A stretch of 64,000 nucleotides of DNA, from assembly GCA_002351535.1 (NCBI GenBank), contig DEGR01000033.1, positions 1,442 through 65,441 on the forward strand, written 5' to 3'. The position numbers and the translations under genes were made by a program. This document shows positions 53,406-62,718 of this stretch, piece by piece (within the stretch, counting starts at the first letter, position 1; each line of letters starts with the position of its first letter). The notes beneath the pieces were generated by a model. It was not told the DNA's origin. It saw only the letters and a program-made list of their open reading frames with translations, and ran no database searches. The DNA is from Lachnospira sp. UBA2821. Its GTDB lineage: Bacteria > Bacillota > Clostridia > Lachnospirales > Lachnospiraceae.

Positions 53406-54683
53406 TTATTCAACCACAATTTTTGAATTCATATCATAATATCCCACTGTGTTTTTCTGTGATATAACAGTTATGTTAAACACATCATATAATCTGTGGT
53501 ATACAGTGAATTCTCCATCTTTATAACCTGTACATCCGAGTGAAATAAGATAATCTCCACCTTGCAAATCCATCTGTTGCGTGAATTTTATAATTCTCTC
53601 ATCACCATCTTCGACATTTCCTGTATTAACACTCTCAAACATAGTATTAGTACCGGCTATTTCAGTTCCCTTTAAATCCTTAAATGTTATTGCAAATATC
53701 GGGTCTGATACCTTTTTATTAAACTTTACTTTCATCATGATGGTAAATTCAGTTCCTTTTTCAATAGCATTTGTAATATTTCCATTACAGTCCTTTACTC
53801 CGTAGTCAAATATCGTCGCAGAACCATCACCGTACTCTACTATGTCGGGATTAATAGTTGTCATGTCTTTCCACATTCCGCTATCGGCTGACTTCTCTTC
53901 TGTCAAAACAGAATCTTTTTTAGCTTCCTTTTCCTCATTTTCATCATACTGATTTACAAGAAGCTTCTTATAAATATCAATCATTTCCTTTGGATTACCT
54001 TCATTCAACTTAACACCCTGATTAAGAAGAACAACTCTGTCACAGTATTTTCCGATACTTCCAAGGTCATGACTTACAAAAAGAATTGTCTTGCCAAGTT
54101 TTTTAAATTCTTCGAATTTGTGATAACATTTTGCCTGAAAGAATACATCTCCTACCGATAATGCCTCATCTACTATGAGTATCTCAGGGTCGATATTTAT
54201 GGCAACAGCAAAAGCCAGTCTGACAAACATACCACTTGAATATGTCTTGACCGGCTGGTTTACAAAGTCTCCTATGTCTGCAAATTCCAGAATGGAATCG
54301 AGTTTTTCATCAATTTCTTCTCTTGTGAAACCAATCATGGTTCCATTAAGATATACATTTTCAATACCGGTGTACTCCTGATTAAATCCTGCTCCGAGTT
54401 CCAGAAGTGCTGATATTCGTCCATTTACCTTTACTTCACCGTCTGTAGGGTTAAGCACACCTGTTATTATCTTAAGAATAGTGGACTTACCGGAACCGTT
54501 AGTTCCGATAATTCCTACTGTTTCACCTTTTTTAACCTGAAAGTTAACATCATGTAAAGCATAATGCTCTCTATATTTTTTCTTTTTTGATAAGCCCATT
54601 GCCTCTTTAAATCTGTCGGACGGCTTATCATACAGTTTATACATTTTATTAACGTGTTCTACACTGATTGCATAATCTGACAT
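53406..54683 (-). CDS. wzt: Polysaccharide ABC exporter, ATP-binding protein Wzt/TagH with C-terminal domain
   Basis: This protein of about 425 residues has an ATPase domain (to about 245) with Walker A GTNGSGKST, signature YSSGM, Walker B ILIVDEALSVGD and VSHD. A charged linker (about 250-280) follows, then a C-terminal Ig-like domain of about 145 residues resembling Wzt carbohydrate-binding domains. In Gram-negative systems that domain recognises the capped end of the glycan. The ATG at 54683 follows GGAGG. It is paired with the permease gene 12 bp upstream. Confidence 0.92.
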   Translation of the reverse strand: MSDYAISVEHVNKMYKLYDKPSDRFKEAMGLSKKKKYREHYALHDVNFQVKKGETVGIIGTNGSGKSTILKIITGVLNPTDGEVKVNGRISALLELGAGFNQEYTGIENVYLNGTMIGFTREEIDEKLDSILEFADIGDFVNQPVKTYSSGMFVRLAFAVAINIDPEILIVDEALSVGDVFFQAKCYHKFEEFKKLGKTILFVSHDLGSIGKYCDRVVLLNQGVKLNEGNPKEMIDIYKKLLVNQYDENEEKEAKKDSVLTEEKSADSGMWKDMTTINPDIVEYGDGSATIFDYGVKDCNGNITNAIEKGTEFTIMMKVKFNKKVSDPIFAITFKDLKGTEIAGTNTMFESVNTGNVEDGDERIIKFTQQMDLQGGDYLISLGCTGYKDGEFTVYHRLYDVFNITVISQKNTVGYYDMNSKIVVE

Positions 54684-54695
54684 ATTTTCCTCCAA

Positions 54696-55496
54696 TTACA
54701 ATACGTCCGCAAAATGGACTCTGAGTTTTTTGAATGTTCTGATGCCAAAGACAAATATTATTAAAGTCACTACCCAGAAGTAAACCGTGAGCAATGGATG
54801 TTCCCAGAACCACTCTTTATCAATAAGTGCATTTCTATATCCTGATGCGATGTAATACATAGGATTAATTTTGAGAACAAATTTAAGTGTCTCAGGAATG
54901 TGTTTATTAGGGTCATTCATATTCCACATTATAGGTGTCATCCATACCAGAACCTGTAATACTATGTTGATAATCTGCGTCAAATCCCTGAAGAATATCA
55001 CGCATGCTGAAGTTGCATATGAAAGTCCCAATGCAAATACAAATACACATATAGAATAGTATATTACCTGCAGCACATACAAATCCGGTGTATATCCATA
55101 GCATGTAAACAGCACAATAGTAAACACAATAAAGAATAAATGTACAAATAATGCTGAAATAATCTTAACTATAGGCAGTATACTTATCTTAAATACTACC
55201 TTTTTAACAAGATAATTGTATTCAATTAATGCATTTGTTCCACCATTAATTGAATCGTTGAAGAAAAACCATGGTACAAGGCCTGCTATAAGCCAGAGTA
55301 CAAATGGTACATTCTTTACTCCGGGAGACCTTAGTCCAATCTGGAATACGAACCAGTATACAACTATGGTTACTATAGGCTGTATAAATGCCCATATAAT
55401 TCCAAGATATGAACCTGCATACTTTGTCTTAAAATCATTCTTGGCCAGATTTAATATCAACTTTCTATTGCTATATAACTCTTTAAAAAAATGCAT
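54696..55496 (-). CDS. wzm: Polysaccharide ABC exporter permease Wzm/TagG
   Basis: This 266-residue ABC-2 permease has six membrane helices. Typical features are NDFKTKYAGSYLGIIWAFIQ near the N terminus, VVYWFVFQIGLRS, and YATSACVIFFRDLTQIINIV. With the ATPase encoded next it moves a lipid-linked polymer or glycan across the membrane. The length matches Wzm/TagG. It lies 12 bp after rmlC. The presence of both an ABC exporter and a flippase (62715-63968) in one locus suggests two export steps or two products. Confidence 0.93.
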   Translation of the reverse strand: MHFFKELYSNRKLILNLAKNDFKTKYAGSYLGIIWAFIQPIVTIVVYWFVFQIGLRSPGVKNVPFVLWLIAGLVPWFFFNDSINGGTNALIEYNYLVKKVVFKISILPIVKIISALFVHLFFIVFTIVLFTCYGYTPDLYVLQVIYYSICVFVFALGLSYATSACVIFFRDLTQIINIVLQVLVWMTPIMWNMNDPNKHIPETLKFVLKINPMYYIASGYRNALIDKEWFWEHPLLTVYFWVVTLIIFVFGIRTFKKLRVHFADVL

Positions 55497-55508
55497 AACA
55501 ATCCTCGT

Positions 55509-56072
55509 TTACTTGTTTTTATTTGCTGTATATTCTTTAATTCCGCCCCATTTCTGATCTTTATCAGATATTGTAAGCTCTACTCCTTCAGGAAGTGGCC
55601 AGTCTACTCCGATATCAGGGTCATCCCATTTAAGTCCGCCCTCATCATTTGGATGATAGAAATCTGTACATTTATAAGCGAACTCTGCAGAATCAGATAA
55701 AACAACGAATCCATGTGCAAAATTCTTAGGAATAAAGAACTGCTTTTTGTTCTCTGCTGAAAGATTTACGCCATACCATTTTCCGTATGTCTCTGAACCC
55801 TCTCTTAAATCAACAGCAACATCAAATACTTCACCACTTACAACTCTTACAAGCTTGTCCTGTGGAAACTCTTTCTGGAAATGAAGTCCTCTTAATACAC
55901 CTTTCTTAGAACTTGACTGATTATCCTGTACGAATTCCATATCAATTCCTGCTTCCTTATAATCATTGTAATTATAAGTCTCCATGAAGTATCCTCTCTC
56001 ATCTCCGAATACTGTAGGTGTTATAACCTTTAATCCTTCTATATCACATGTCTCTACTGTAATCTTTCCCAT
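55509..56072 (-). CDS. rfbC: dTDP-4-dehydrorhamnose 3,5-epimerase
   Basis: This 187-residue cupin enzyme is the third step of dTDP-L-rhamnose synthesis. Motifs include FGDERGYFMETYN, FVQDNQSSSKKGVLRGLHFQ, VVSGEVFDVAVDLREGS and the active-site segment FAHGFVVLSD. The length fits RmlC. It sits with rmlA, rmlB and rmlD of the same strand, though rmlD is separated by other genes. Confidence 0.96.
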   Translation of the reverse strand: MGKITVETCDIEGLKVITPTVFGDERGYFMETYNYNDYKEAGIDMEFVQDNQSSSKKGVLRGLHFQKEFPQDKLVRVVSGEVFDVAVDLREGSETYGKWYGVNLSAENKKQFFIPKNFAHGFVVLSDSAEFAYKCTDFYHPNDEGGLKWDDPDIGVDWPLPEGVELTISDKDQKWGGIKEYTANKNK

Positions 56073-56129
56073 TTTTCCTAATCCTTTCTACATATATTTA
56101 TAAAATGCTGTCACATAAATGTATTTATC

Positions 56130-56999
56130 TTATAAACCATTAGCCACATCTACAAGATACTGACCATATGCAGTCTTCATAAGTGGCTCGGCAAGTTTTA
56201 ATAACTGCTCTTTATCAATAAATCCTCTCTTGTATGCTATTTCCTCGATACATGAGATGTATAATCCCTGTCTCTTCTGGAATGCAGCTACGAAATCTGC
56301 CGCATCAAGGAGCATGTCATGGTTACCTGTATCAAGCCATGCAAATCCTCTTCCGAGAGTTTCAACCATAAGGCTTCCTCTTCTTAAATATTCATTATTA
56401 ATAGATGTAATCTCTATCTCGCCTCTTGCTGATGGCTTAACATTTTTAGCTATATCAACTACATCATTGTCATAGAAGTAAAGTCCCGGTACTGCATAAT
56501 TTGACTTAGGATTCTCAGGCTTCTCCTCGATTGATAAAGCCTTTCCCGTCTCATCAAATTCAACAACACCATATTCTCTTGGGTCTTTAACATAATATCC
56601 GAATATTGTAGCACCCTTTTCTCTCTCAGCCGCATTTCTAAGAACTTTAGAAAAACTCTGACCATAGAAAATATTATCTCCAAGAACGAGTGCAACATTA
56701 TCATTTCCGATAAATTTCTCGCCGATTATAAATGCATCAGCAAGTCCTCTTGGCACTTCCTGAACTGCATAAGAAAACGACATTCCAAGCTGTGAACCGT
56801 CACCGAATAATTCTTTAAATACAGGAAGGTCCCTTGGTGTAGAGATAATAAGTACCTCTCTGATTCCTGCCAGCATAAGAGTTGATAACGGATAATAAAT
56901 CATTGGTTTATCATATACAGGCATAATCTGCTTAGATACTGCCTTAGTTAACGGATATAGTCTTGTTCCTGAACCTCCGGCTAAAATAATACCTTTCAT
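56130..56999 (-). CDS. rfbA: Glucose-1-phosphate thymidylyltransferase
   Basis: This 289-residue enzyme makes dTDP-glucose from dTTP and glucose 1-phosphate, the first step toward dTDP-L-rhamnose. The N-terminal nucleotide-binding motif [20 protein letters not shown], then [25 protein letters not shown] and [17 protein letters not shown] are diagnostic. The length matches RmlA. It lies 57 bp before rmlC and 90 bp after rmlB. The 90-bp gap contains a small hairpin around AATGGG/CCCATT (57053-57081), whose role is unclear. Confidence 0.97.
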   Translation of the reverse strand: MKGIILAGGSGTRLYPLTKAVSKQIMPVYDKPMIYYPLSTLMLAGIREVLIISTPRDLPVFKELFGDGSQLGMSFSYAVQEVPRGLADAFIIGEKFIGNDNVALVLGDNIFYGQSFSKVLRNAAEREKGATIFGYYVKDPREYGVVEFDETGKALSIEEKPENPKSNYAVPGLYFYDNDVVDIAKNVKPSARGEIEITSINNEYLRRGSLMVETLGRGFAWLDTGNHDMLLDAADFVAAFQKRQGLYISCIEEIAYKRGFIDKEQLLKLAEPLMKTAYGQYLVDVANGL

Positions 57000-57089
57000 A
57001 TTTCAATTAATCTCCTTTTTTCATTTATATTTTCTCTTTTTTTACGCACTAAATGGGCTACCACCAAAAGCAGCAACCCATTAAGCTAT

Positions 57090-58169
57090 TTATTTATACA
57101 TTTCTGCGTAATACTTCTGATAATCTCCACTGGTAACGTTCTTCATCCAGTCTTCATTCTCAAAGAACCATTTGATAGTAAGTTTAATACCATCTTTGAA
57201 CATTGTCTCAGGATACCAGCCGATTTCTTCTTTAATCTTGTCAGGAGCAATAGCATATCTTCTGTCATGTCCCTTTCTGTCCTCAACATATGTTATAAGG
57301 TCTCTGCTTACTAATTTCTTTCTTGGGTCTCCCTCAGGAAGCATCTCCTGAAGTGTATCAAGTATTATCTCAATAATCTCAATATTCTGTTTCTCATTAT
57401 GTCCGCCGATGTTATATCTCTCACCGAGTCTTCCCTGCTCCTGAACCATATCGATTGCCTTAGCATGGTCTTCAACATATAACCAGTCTCTTACGTTCTT
57501 ACCATCACCGTATACTGGAAGCTTCTTGCCCTGAAGTGCATTATTGATGATAAGTGGAATAAGCTTCTCAGGGAACTGGTAAGGTCCGTAGTTATTTGAA
57601 CAGTTAGTAATGTTCGCAGGGAACTTATATGTGTCAATGTATGCCTTTACAAGCATGTCTGATGACGCCTTGCTTGCTGAATATGGGCTGTGTGGGTCAA
57701 TTGGTGATGTCTCATAGAAGAATGCTGTGTCATCATCAGGAAGTGAACCATACACCTCATCAGTTGAAACATGTAAGAACTTCTTGTCCTCTTTAAATGT
57801 TCCGTCTTCATTCTCCCATGCTGCCTTTGCACAGTTAAGCATTACTGCAGTACCCATTACGTTAGTATTAACAAATACTTCCGGGTTACGGATACTTCTG
57901 TCAACATGACTTTCTGCTGCAAAATGTACAACCCTGTCTATGTCATTCTCTGCAAATATTTTTGCAATTGCTTCTTTATCGCATATATCAGCTTTTACAA
58001 ATGTGTAATTATCTCTATCTTCAATGTCTTTTAAATTCTCAAGATTACCTGCATATGTTAATACATCAACGTTAATAATTCTGATGTCGTTGTCATACTT
58101 TTTAAACATGTAGTGAATGTAATTTGATCCAATAAATCCGGCTCCTCCGGTTACAAGATATGTTCTCAT
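57090..58169 (-). CDS. rfbB: dTDP-glucose 4,6-dehydratase
   Basis: This 359-residue short-chain dehydrogenase-type enzyme makes dTDP-4-keto-6-deoxyglucose. It has the NAD site VTGGAGFIGSNYIHYM, FAAESHVDRSI, STDEVYGSLP, and the catalytic YSASKASSDMLV with Tyr and Lys. The length fits RmlB. It is the second step of dTDP-L-rhamnose synthesis. It is 61 bp downstream of the DUF2142 gene, on the same strand. Confidence 0.97.
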   Translation of the reverse strand: MRTYLVTGGAGFIGSNYIHYMFKKYDNDIRIINVDVLTYAGNLENLKDIEDRDNYTFVKADICDKEAIAKIFAENDIDRVVHFAAESHVDRSIRNPEVFVNTNVMGTAVMLNCAKAAWENEDGTFKEDKKFLHVSTDEVYGSLPDDDTAFFYETSPIDPHSPYSASKASSDMLVKAYIDTYKFPANITNCSNNYGPYQFPEKLIPLIINNALQGKKLPVYGDGKNVRDWLYVEDHAKAIDMVQEQGRLGERYNIGGHNEKQNIEIIEIILDTLQEMLPEGDPRKKLVSRDLITYVEDRKGHDRRYAIAPDKIKEEIGWYPETMFKDGIKLTIKWFFENEDWMKNVTSGDYQKYYAEMYK

Positions 58170-58230
58170 TAAGATACTCCTTTCGTGTATGACCTATTCT
58201 ATATATGGTCATTTGAATGTGATTATAACA

Positions 58231-60114
58231 TTAAAAGCAACATGGTTCAAGTATATATTGATAAATCATTCCCGCTAACACAAGCACTGCACTCATAGTT
58301 ACCACCTGATTATACCTGAATTCTGATACTCTGTGACACCTTATACGTCCATTTTCTATAAGAATTGATATCGGCAATAAAAGCGGAATATAATATCTTG
58401 GCTGTACTCCGTTTATCTTATTGAGACCGACAGGTGTAAAATCCAGATATAAGGCTGTCCATATAAGGCATATAACGCATGCCACAACTGCTGCAAGTGC
58501 AATCTTTTCTTTTCTCTTAAGCGGCAGATACCGTTCCATCGTTCCCTCTGTAAGTGCCACAAACACCATAACAATAAGGCACATATAGAACCACACACCA
58601 CTGTCTCCTTTAAGATATGCAAAAAATGTTTTATTCTGATATCCTAAAATATAATCAGGTGCCGTCCTTACTATTGTCTCAACAAGCAGTTCCGTATACT
58701 CTACAGGATGTGTTACCACTGATGTAAGCTGCCTTGTCACACTTGTGTCACCCCCACGTTTGTCGCCACCGGAGTCCGTACCACTTGTAGCATTAGAAAG
58801 TGCCGGAAGCACGAATGTGCTCATCATAACCAGAAATACTATTATTACTGATACTTTAAATAGTACCCCCTGTTTAACATTCTCAAACTTCTTATTAGGA
58901 AGAAAACATAAAAACAATAATAACGGAACATATACCGCTTTGGCAAAGCTTCCGACACATATTGCTATTACTGCCACTGCTATTCTCTTCCAGTTTATTT
59001 TGCTCTCTGTATCAGTGAACTCATTTACAATAAATACAAATCCCAATGTGAGAAATGCGGTTACATAAGCATCATATGAAAATGATGAAGCAATAAATAT
59101 TGAGGTCGGCAGCATTCCTATAAGTGTCAGTATCCTTTTGCCATGTCTTGCATGCTTAATTGCAAGAAACATTATTATAATATACATAAACAGATTAAGC
59201 ATTCTTGCCATTATAAGTCCTGACGAGAATCTCATCCCTGTCTCTCTTGCAAACCACAATGAAAATGCCTGTAGTATATATGCTCTTCCACTATAGCTGA
59301 TAAAGTTGCTGTCCTTATCAACTTCTTTCACAGTATCTCCATGACTGTCATAATAATCCAAAAGCGACTGTACTGCATATTTATCTTCCAATGTATCCAC
59401 AACGGGCACACTTAATGTCTTGAGCATCCACGCAGATTTGGAATATTCCACAGTATCATTGTATGAATACATATATGCCCTGTTAAAATGTATGTGTTCA
59501 TCCCACGACTGAAGATTTTCCGGCAATGCTATTACCATAATAAGTCCTAAAGAAACCGATGCGATAAGAAAAACATACTCTATATGTTCTGCCACAATTC
59601 TCCTGCAGGTCAGAATAATATATATTATTCCCAGCGTAAACATTACAAATAGTATTCTAATCCAGTTATATGAAAAATTATTATTAATTTTTATCTGCTT
59701 AAGTGTCACTTCTTTAGGATAAATAATCTTTATCTTTGTAACCTTTTTGCCTATATTGACATGAGTACACGAAAGTTTTTCGTATGATTTATCGTTTATT
59801 GTTCTTTTTATTTCTTTATCAAACTTGTTATTGCTGGTAAGTTCAATAGTATATGAAAAATCATTTTCCGAATCAAATTCAAGACTCATTTTGTTGACAT
59901 ACTGGTGTTTTAACACTATGATTGAAGCTTTTCTGTCACCATATTTTCTGGTTGCAAACCCTTCAGTCCCGGCTTCTTTCTGCCTGTACCTGCTCGTATA
60001 TTCAGAATGCATTATCGCATTCTTATTAAAGACAAGTATTTCAAGCATTACAGTTATCACTATAATAGTGACAGCAGCTACACTATGCTTCAGTATTCTC
60101 TTTGTCTGGCTCAT
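58231..60114 (-). CDS. DUF2142-like polytopic membrane protein
   Basis: This protein of about 627 residues has an N-terminal helix, an extracytoplasmic beta-rich part of about 120 residues, then ten or more membrane helices. The segments LPENLQSWDEHIHFNRAYMY (acidic loop) and RIAVAVIAICVGSFAKAVYV fit DUF2142, a GT-C-related family common in polysaccharide loci. It probably transfers a sugar from a lipid-phosphate donor outside the membrane; this is inference from fold type. I prefer the ATG at 60114 (weak AGAAG site), which overlaps the upstream gene by 32 bp; the frame is open further. Confidence 0.7.
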   Translation of the reverse strand: MSQTKRILKHSVAAVTIIVITVMLEILVFNKNAIMHSEYTSRYRQKEAGTEGFATRKYGDRKASIIVLKHQYVNKMSLEFDSENDFSYTIELTSNNKFDKEIKRTINDKSYEKLSCTHVNIGKKVTKIKIIYPKEVTLKQIKINNNFSYNWIRILFVMFTLGIIYIILTCRRIVAEHIEYVFLIASVSLGLIMVIALPENLQSWDEHIHFNRAYMYSYNDTVEYSKSAWMLKTLSVPVVDTLEDKYAVQSLLDYYDSHGDTVKEVDKDSNFISYSGRAYILQAFSLWFARETGMRFSSGLIMARMLNLFMYIIIMFLAIKHARHGKRILTLIGMLPTSIFIASSFSYDAYVTAFLTLGFVFIVNEFTDTESKINWKRIAVAVIAICVGSFAKAVYVPLLLFLCFLPNKKFENVKQGVLFKVSVIIVFLVMMSTFVLPALSNATSGTDSGGDKRGGDTSVTRQLTSVVTHPVEYTELLVETIVRTAPDYILGYQNKTFFAYLKGDSGVWFYMCLIVMVFVALTEGTMERYLPLKRKEKIALAAVVACVICLIWTALYLDFTPVGLNKINGVQPRYYIPLLLPISILIENGRIRCHRVSEFRYNQVVTMSAVLVLAGMIYQYILEPCCF

Positions 60115-60748
60115 TATCTTCTTCACTCTTTCCATTTGATTTTTCAAATAAGCTGCCCGGCATACAGCAGAATACCACAAAGCTTATAGATGTAATCAAT
60201 ATGCAGTCCCATGTGTAAGGTGCTTCTTTAGTCACTACCTGTCTGAACACAAGAATATTGCTCTTCATACGCATCCCATTAACATATGTAGTACCATCTT
60301 CATTCTCTGAATTTTCTCCCATCCACATAGTCAAAAGTCTGTTTCTCTCAAAGCCTTCGCAGTAAATAACCACTCTTATATTTCTTTTTCCAAGATTTAT
60401 TGTTCCGGTCTTCAGCATTGTAAGCTGGTTATCCTCAATCGCTGAAGCTTTTATTTTTCCTTCACCCAGTTTCTTATTGGTATGTTTATCATATATCTCG
60501 GCTTTAACTGCACCCTTCTTTATCTCTTTTCCATATGTTGCAAATATAAACTCAAGTCCCTGTATAGTTTCACCATTGCCCTTAAAATTGTATTCCACAA
60601 CTGTTCCATCTGCCAGTTCTCCAAGATCTCCTGTTATACTGTACTCTTTGTCATCACAGTCAACAACAGTATTTTTTACTCCTGTCGATATTATCGTTAT
60701 TACTATACATGTCACAAGAACAATTGCACTTATCCTTTTCTTATTCAT
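60083..60748 (-). CDS. Membrane-anchored protein of unknown function
   Basis: I do not recognise this protein of about 221 residues. It has an N-terminal helix (about 6-24), a beta-rich extracytoplasmic domain (about 28-170), a second helix (about 180-200) and an acidic C-terminal tail. The domain resembles the extracytoplasmic part at the start of the DUF2142 protein encoded next, whose gene it overlaps by 32 bp, so the two may pair. The start is either the ATG at 60748, two bases after the rmlD stop, or one at 60766 inside rmlD; neither has a clear ribosome binding site, suggesting re-initiation. Confidence 0.6.
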   Translation of the reverse strand: MNKKRISAIVLVTCIVITIISTGVKNTVVDCDDKEYSITGDLGELADGTVVEYNFKGNGETIQGLEFIFATYGKEIKKGAVKAEIYDKHTNKKLGEGKIKASAIEDNQLTMLKTGTINLGKRNIRVVIYCEGFERNRLLTMWMGENSENEDGTTYVNGMRMKSNILVFRQVVTKEAPYTWDCILITSISFVVFCCMPGSLFEKSNGKSEEDNEPDKENTEA

Positions 60749-60750
60749 AA

Positions 60751-61620
60751 TTATTTGAGATGCCATCCATCTTTGATATAACGTGCAATAGCATCATGCC
60801 AGTCATCTGCAACATGGTCTGTAGTAAGTTTTAACATATAATTGTCAAGAACTGAATATGCAGGTCTCTTTGCTGAAGCAGGGAACATCTCCTGATATTT
60901 CTCTGTTGTAATATGATTTACCTTTGTCTGTGTATTTGTAAGTTTAAATATCTCATCTGTAAAATCTGCCCAACTGCATATGCCTTCACATGTACCATGG
61001 AACAATCCATAATTATCTGTCCATAACAATGTCTCAATAATATCAGCAAGAACTTTTGTACTTGTAGGTGAACCAATCTGATCGCCGACAACATTTACCT
61101 CTGAATTATTCTGTGCAAGTCTTAACATTGTCTTTACAAAGTTTTTGCCATCGCCATATAACCATGCTGTTCTTATAATAAAATGTTTATCAGAAAATTC
61201 CTGTACAAACTTCTCTCCGGCAAGCTTTGTTGTTCCATACATACTATTTGGGCTTGTCTCATCAAACTCTATATATGGTCTTGTTCCATTACCGTCAAAT
61301 ACATAATCTGTTGACACATGGACAAGTTTGCTTCCTGCCTCTGTCGCAGCAATACTTAAGTTTCTTGGTCCGATTGCATTAATCTTATATGCAAGGTCAA
61401 CCTCTTTTTCGCACATATCTACTGCTGTATACGCTGCGCAGTTAATAATTGCATATGGTTTAACATCCGTTATCATCTTAACTGTAGCATCAACATTTGT
61501 AATATCAAGTTCTCCGACATCTGTGCGGACAACTTCTATTCCATCTCTTGCCTCATACATATTACTGATTTCTCTTCCAAGCTGTCCATTTGCTCCAGTA
61601 ACTAATAATGTTTTACTCAT
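60751..61620 (-). CDS. rfbD: dTDP-4-dehydrorhamnose reductase
   Basis: This enzyme of about 289 residues makes dTDP-L-rhamnose, the last step of the pathway. The NADPH site is LLVTGANGQLGREI. The substrate and catalytic regions show AAYTAVDMCEKE, STDYVFDGNGTRPY, YGTTKLAGEKFV with Tyr and Lys, and RTAWLYGDGKNFV. The ATG at 61620 follows AAGGAG; a longer frame upstream is a lysine- and arginine-rich artefact inside the DUF2304 gene. It overlaps that gene by 8 bp. Confidence 0.96.
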   Translation of the reverse strand: MSKTLLVTGANGQLGREISNMYEARDGIEVVRTDVGELDITNVDATVKMITDVKPYAIINCAAYTAVDMCEKEVDLAYKINAIGPRNLSIAATEAGSKLVHVSTDYVFDGNGTRPYIEFDETSPNSMYGTTKLAGEKFVQEFSDKHFIIRTAWLYGDGKNFVKTMLRLAQNNSEVNVVGDQIGSPTSTKVLADIIETLLWTDNYGLFHGTCEGICSWADFTDEIFKLTNTQTKVNHITTEKYQEMFPASAKRPAYSVLDNYMLKLTTDHVADDWHDAIARYIKDGWHLK

Positions 61621-61987
61621 TTTCTTCTTTCTCCTTCTCATCATCCTTATTATCTTTTTCTGCATTCATTATTGCAATAGCCTGTGTCAGTTCTTTTAAT
61701 TTATTTTCGAGCTGAGATACTTTAATTGTAAGGCTAAATTCCCTAATTAACAATATAAATATAAAAAACAAAAATATAAAGTTTACTGTTGAATATATTC
61801 CGACAACTCCCGCCATAAAATCAGCAATGCCCGGAAATACACTTAATATAAGCAGTAATGCCGAAAACAATATCCAGAAGAGCGAATCCTCTATCTGTAT
61901 TTTGGCATGCCTTATTCTTTTGAGCATAAATAACATTGTTCCAATTGATGCTAAAAGAAGTACTACTCTGAATACACCTGTCATCAT
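61613..61987 (-). CDS. DUF2304 small membrane protein
   Basis: This 124-residue protein has three membrane helices (about 5-20, 34-52 and 66-86) and a cytoplasmic coiled-coil tail rich in Lys and Glu. DUF2304 proteins are found beside DPM1-like GT2 genes in glycan loci and may support the lipid-phosphate-sugar synthase or a flippase. Here it directly follows such a GT2 gene (2 bp gap), which fits. AAAGGA precedes the ATG pair. Confidence 0.85.
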   Translation of the reverse strand: MMTGVFRVVLLLASIGTMLFMLKRIRHAKIQIEDSLFWILFSALLLILSVFPGIADFMAGVVGIYSTVNFIFLFFIFILLIREFSLTIKVSQLENKLKELTQAIAIMNAEKDNKDDEKEKEENE

Positions 61988-61989
61988 AT

Positions 61990-62718
61990 TTACTCAGTCC
62001 TTTCTGTCTTAACATATTTGCTGTCTCTTTTCCTGAAATTCTGTATAACAATAATTGAAACAACCATATGGAACATATATTTCATCGACCTCGCCATATT
62101 AAGGTAGCTCTCTCCCTCAAGACGTTCATCCATTTCAACCTGAACTTCTGAAAGCTTTATTCCACTCTTCAAAAGATATGATATCGTATCAGGCTCCGGA
62201 CCATAATTAAGATTGAGTGCAAATTCCTTTAACATATTTCTGTTGAGAAGGCGCATCCCTGATGTAGGGTCATTCACTCTTTTTCCTGTTGTAAGCTTTA
62301 TTGAAGCTGATAAAATTCTGCTTCCGAGCATTCTCAGACTTTTAGGTTTTTTCTCCGTAACGAATCTTGAACCGATAACTATATCGTATCCCTTCTTCAT
62401 CTCATCTAACATCCTGCCAATGTATTCGACCTTATGCTGTCCATCTGCATCATACTGAATGGCATATTCATATCCATTTCTGTATGCATACTTAAGCCCT
62501 GCCTGAAATGCCCCGGCAAGTCCCAGATTCACCGGTAAATCAATAAGATTATAACCACACTTTCTGCATATTCTTGCCGTCTTGTCACTCGAGCCGTCAT
62601 TAACCACAATATAATCATACTGCGGATAATCATTAATCACATGGTTAACAACTCTCATTATGCTTTTTTCTTCATTATATGCCGGAATAATTATTAATAA
62701 ATCTTTCACTTTGTTCAC
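61990..62718 (-). CDS. DPM1-like family 2 glycosyltransferase (polyprenyl-phosphate sugar synthase)
   Basis: This 242-residue GT2 enzyme starts DLLIIIPAYNEEKSIMRVVN and has VVNDGSSDKTARI, GLAGAFQAGLKYAYRNGY, the metal site QYDADGQH and NDPTSGMRLLNRNML. This is the layout of dolichol-phosphate-mannose synthase-like enzymes, which make lipid-phosphate-sugars used by GT-C transferases such as the DUF2142 protein nearby. It overlaps the flippase gene by 4 bp (ATGA) and lies 2 bp before the DUF2304 gene. Confidence 0.9.
   Translation of the reverse strand: MNKVKDLLIIIPAYNEEKSIMRVVNHVINDYPQYDYIVVNDGSSDKTARICRKCGYNLIDLPVNLGLAGAFQAGLKYAYRNGYEYAIQYDADGQHKVEYIGRMLDEMKKGYDIVIGSRFVTEKKPKSLRMLGSRILSASIKLTTGKRVNDPTSGMRLLNRNMLKEFALNLNYGPEPDTISYLLKSGIKLSEVQVEMDERLEGESYLNMARSMKYMFHMVVSIIVIQNFRKRDSKYVKTERTE

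Noticed and set aside
57053..57081. Hairpin between rfbB and rfbA as a terminator
   Set aside because: The stem (AATGGG with CCCATT) is imperfect and no T-run follows in the direction of transcription; the rml genes look co-transcribed.
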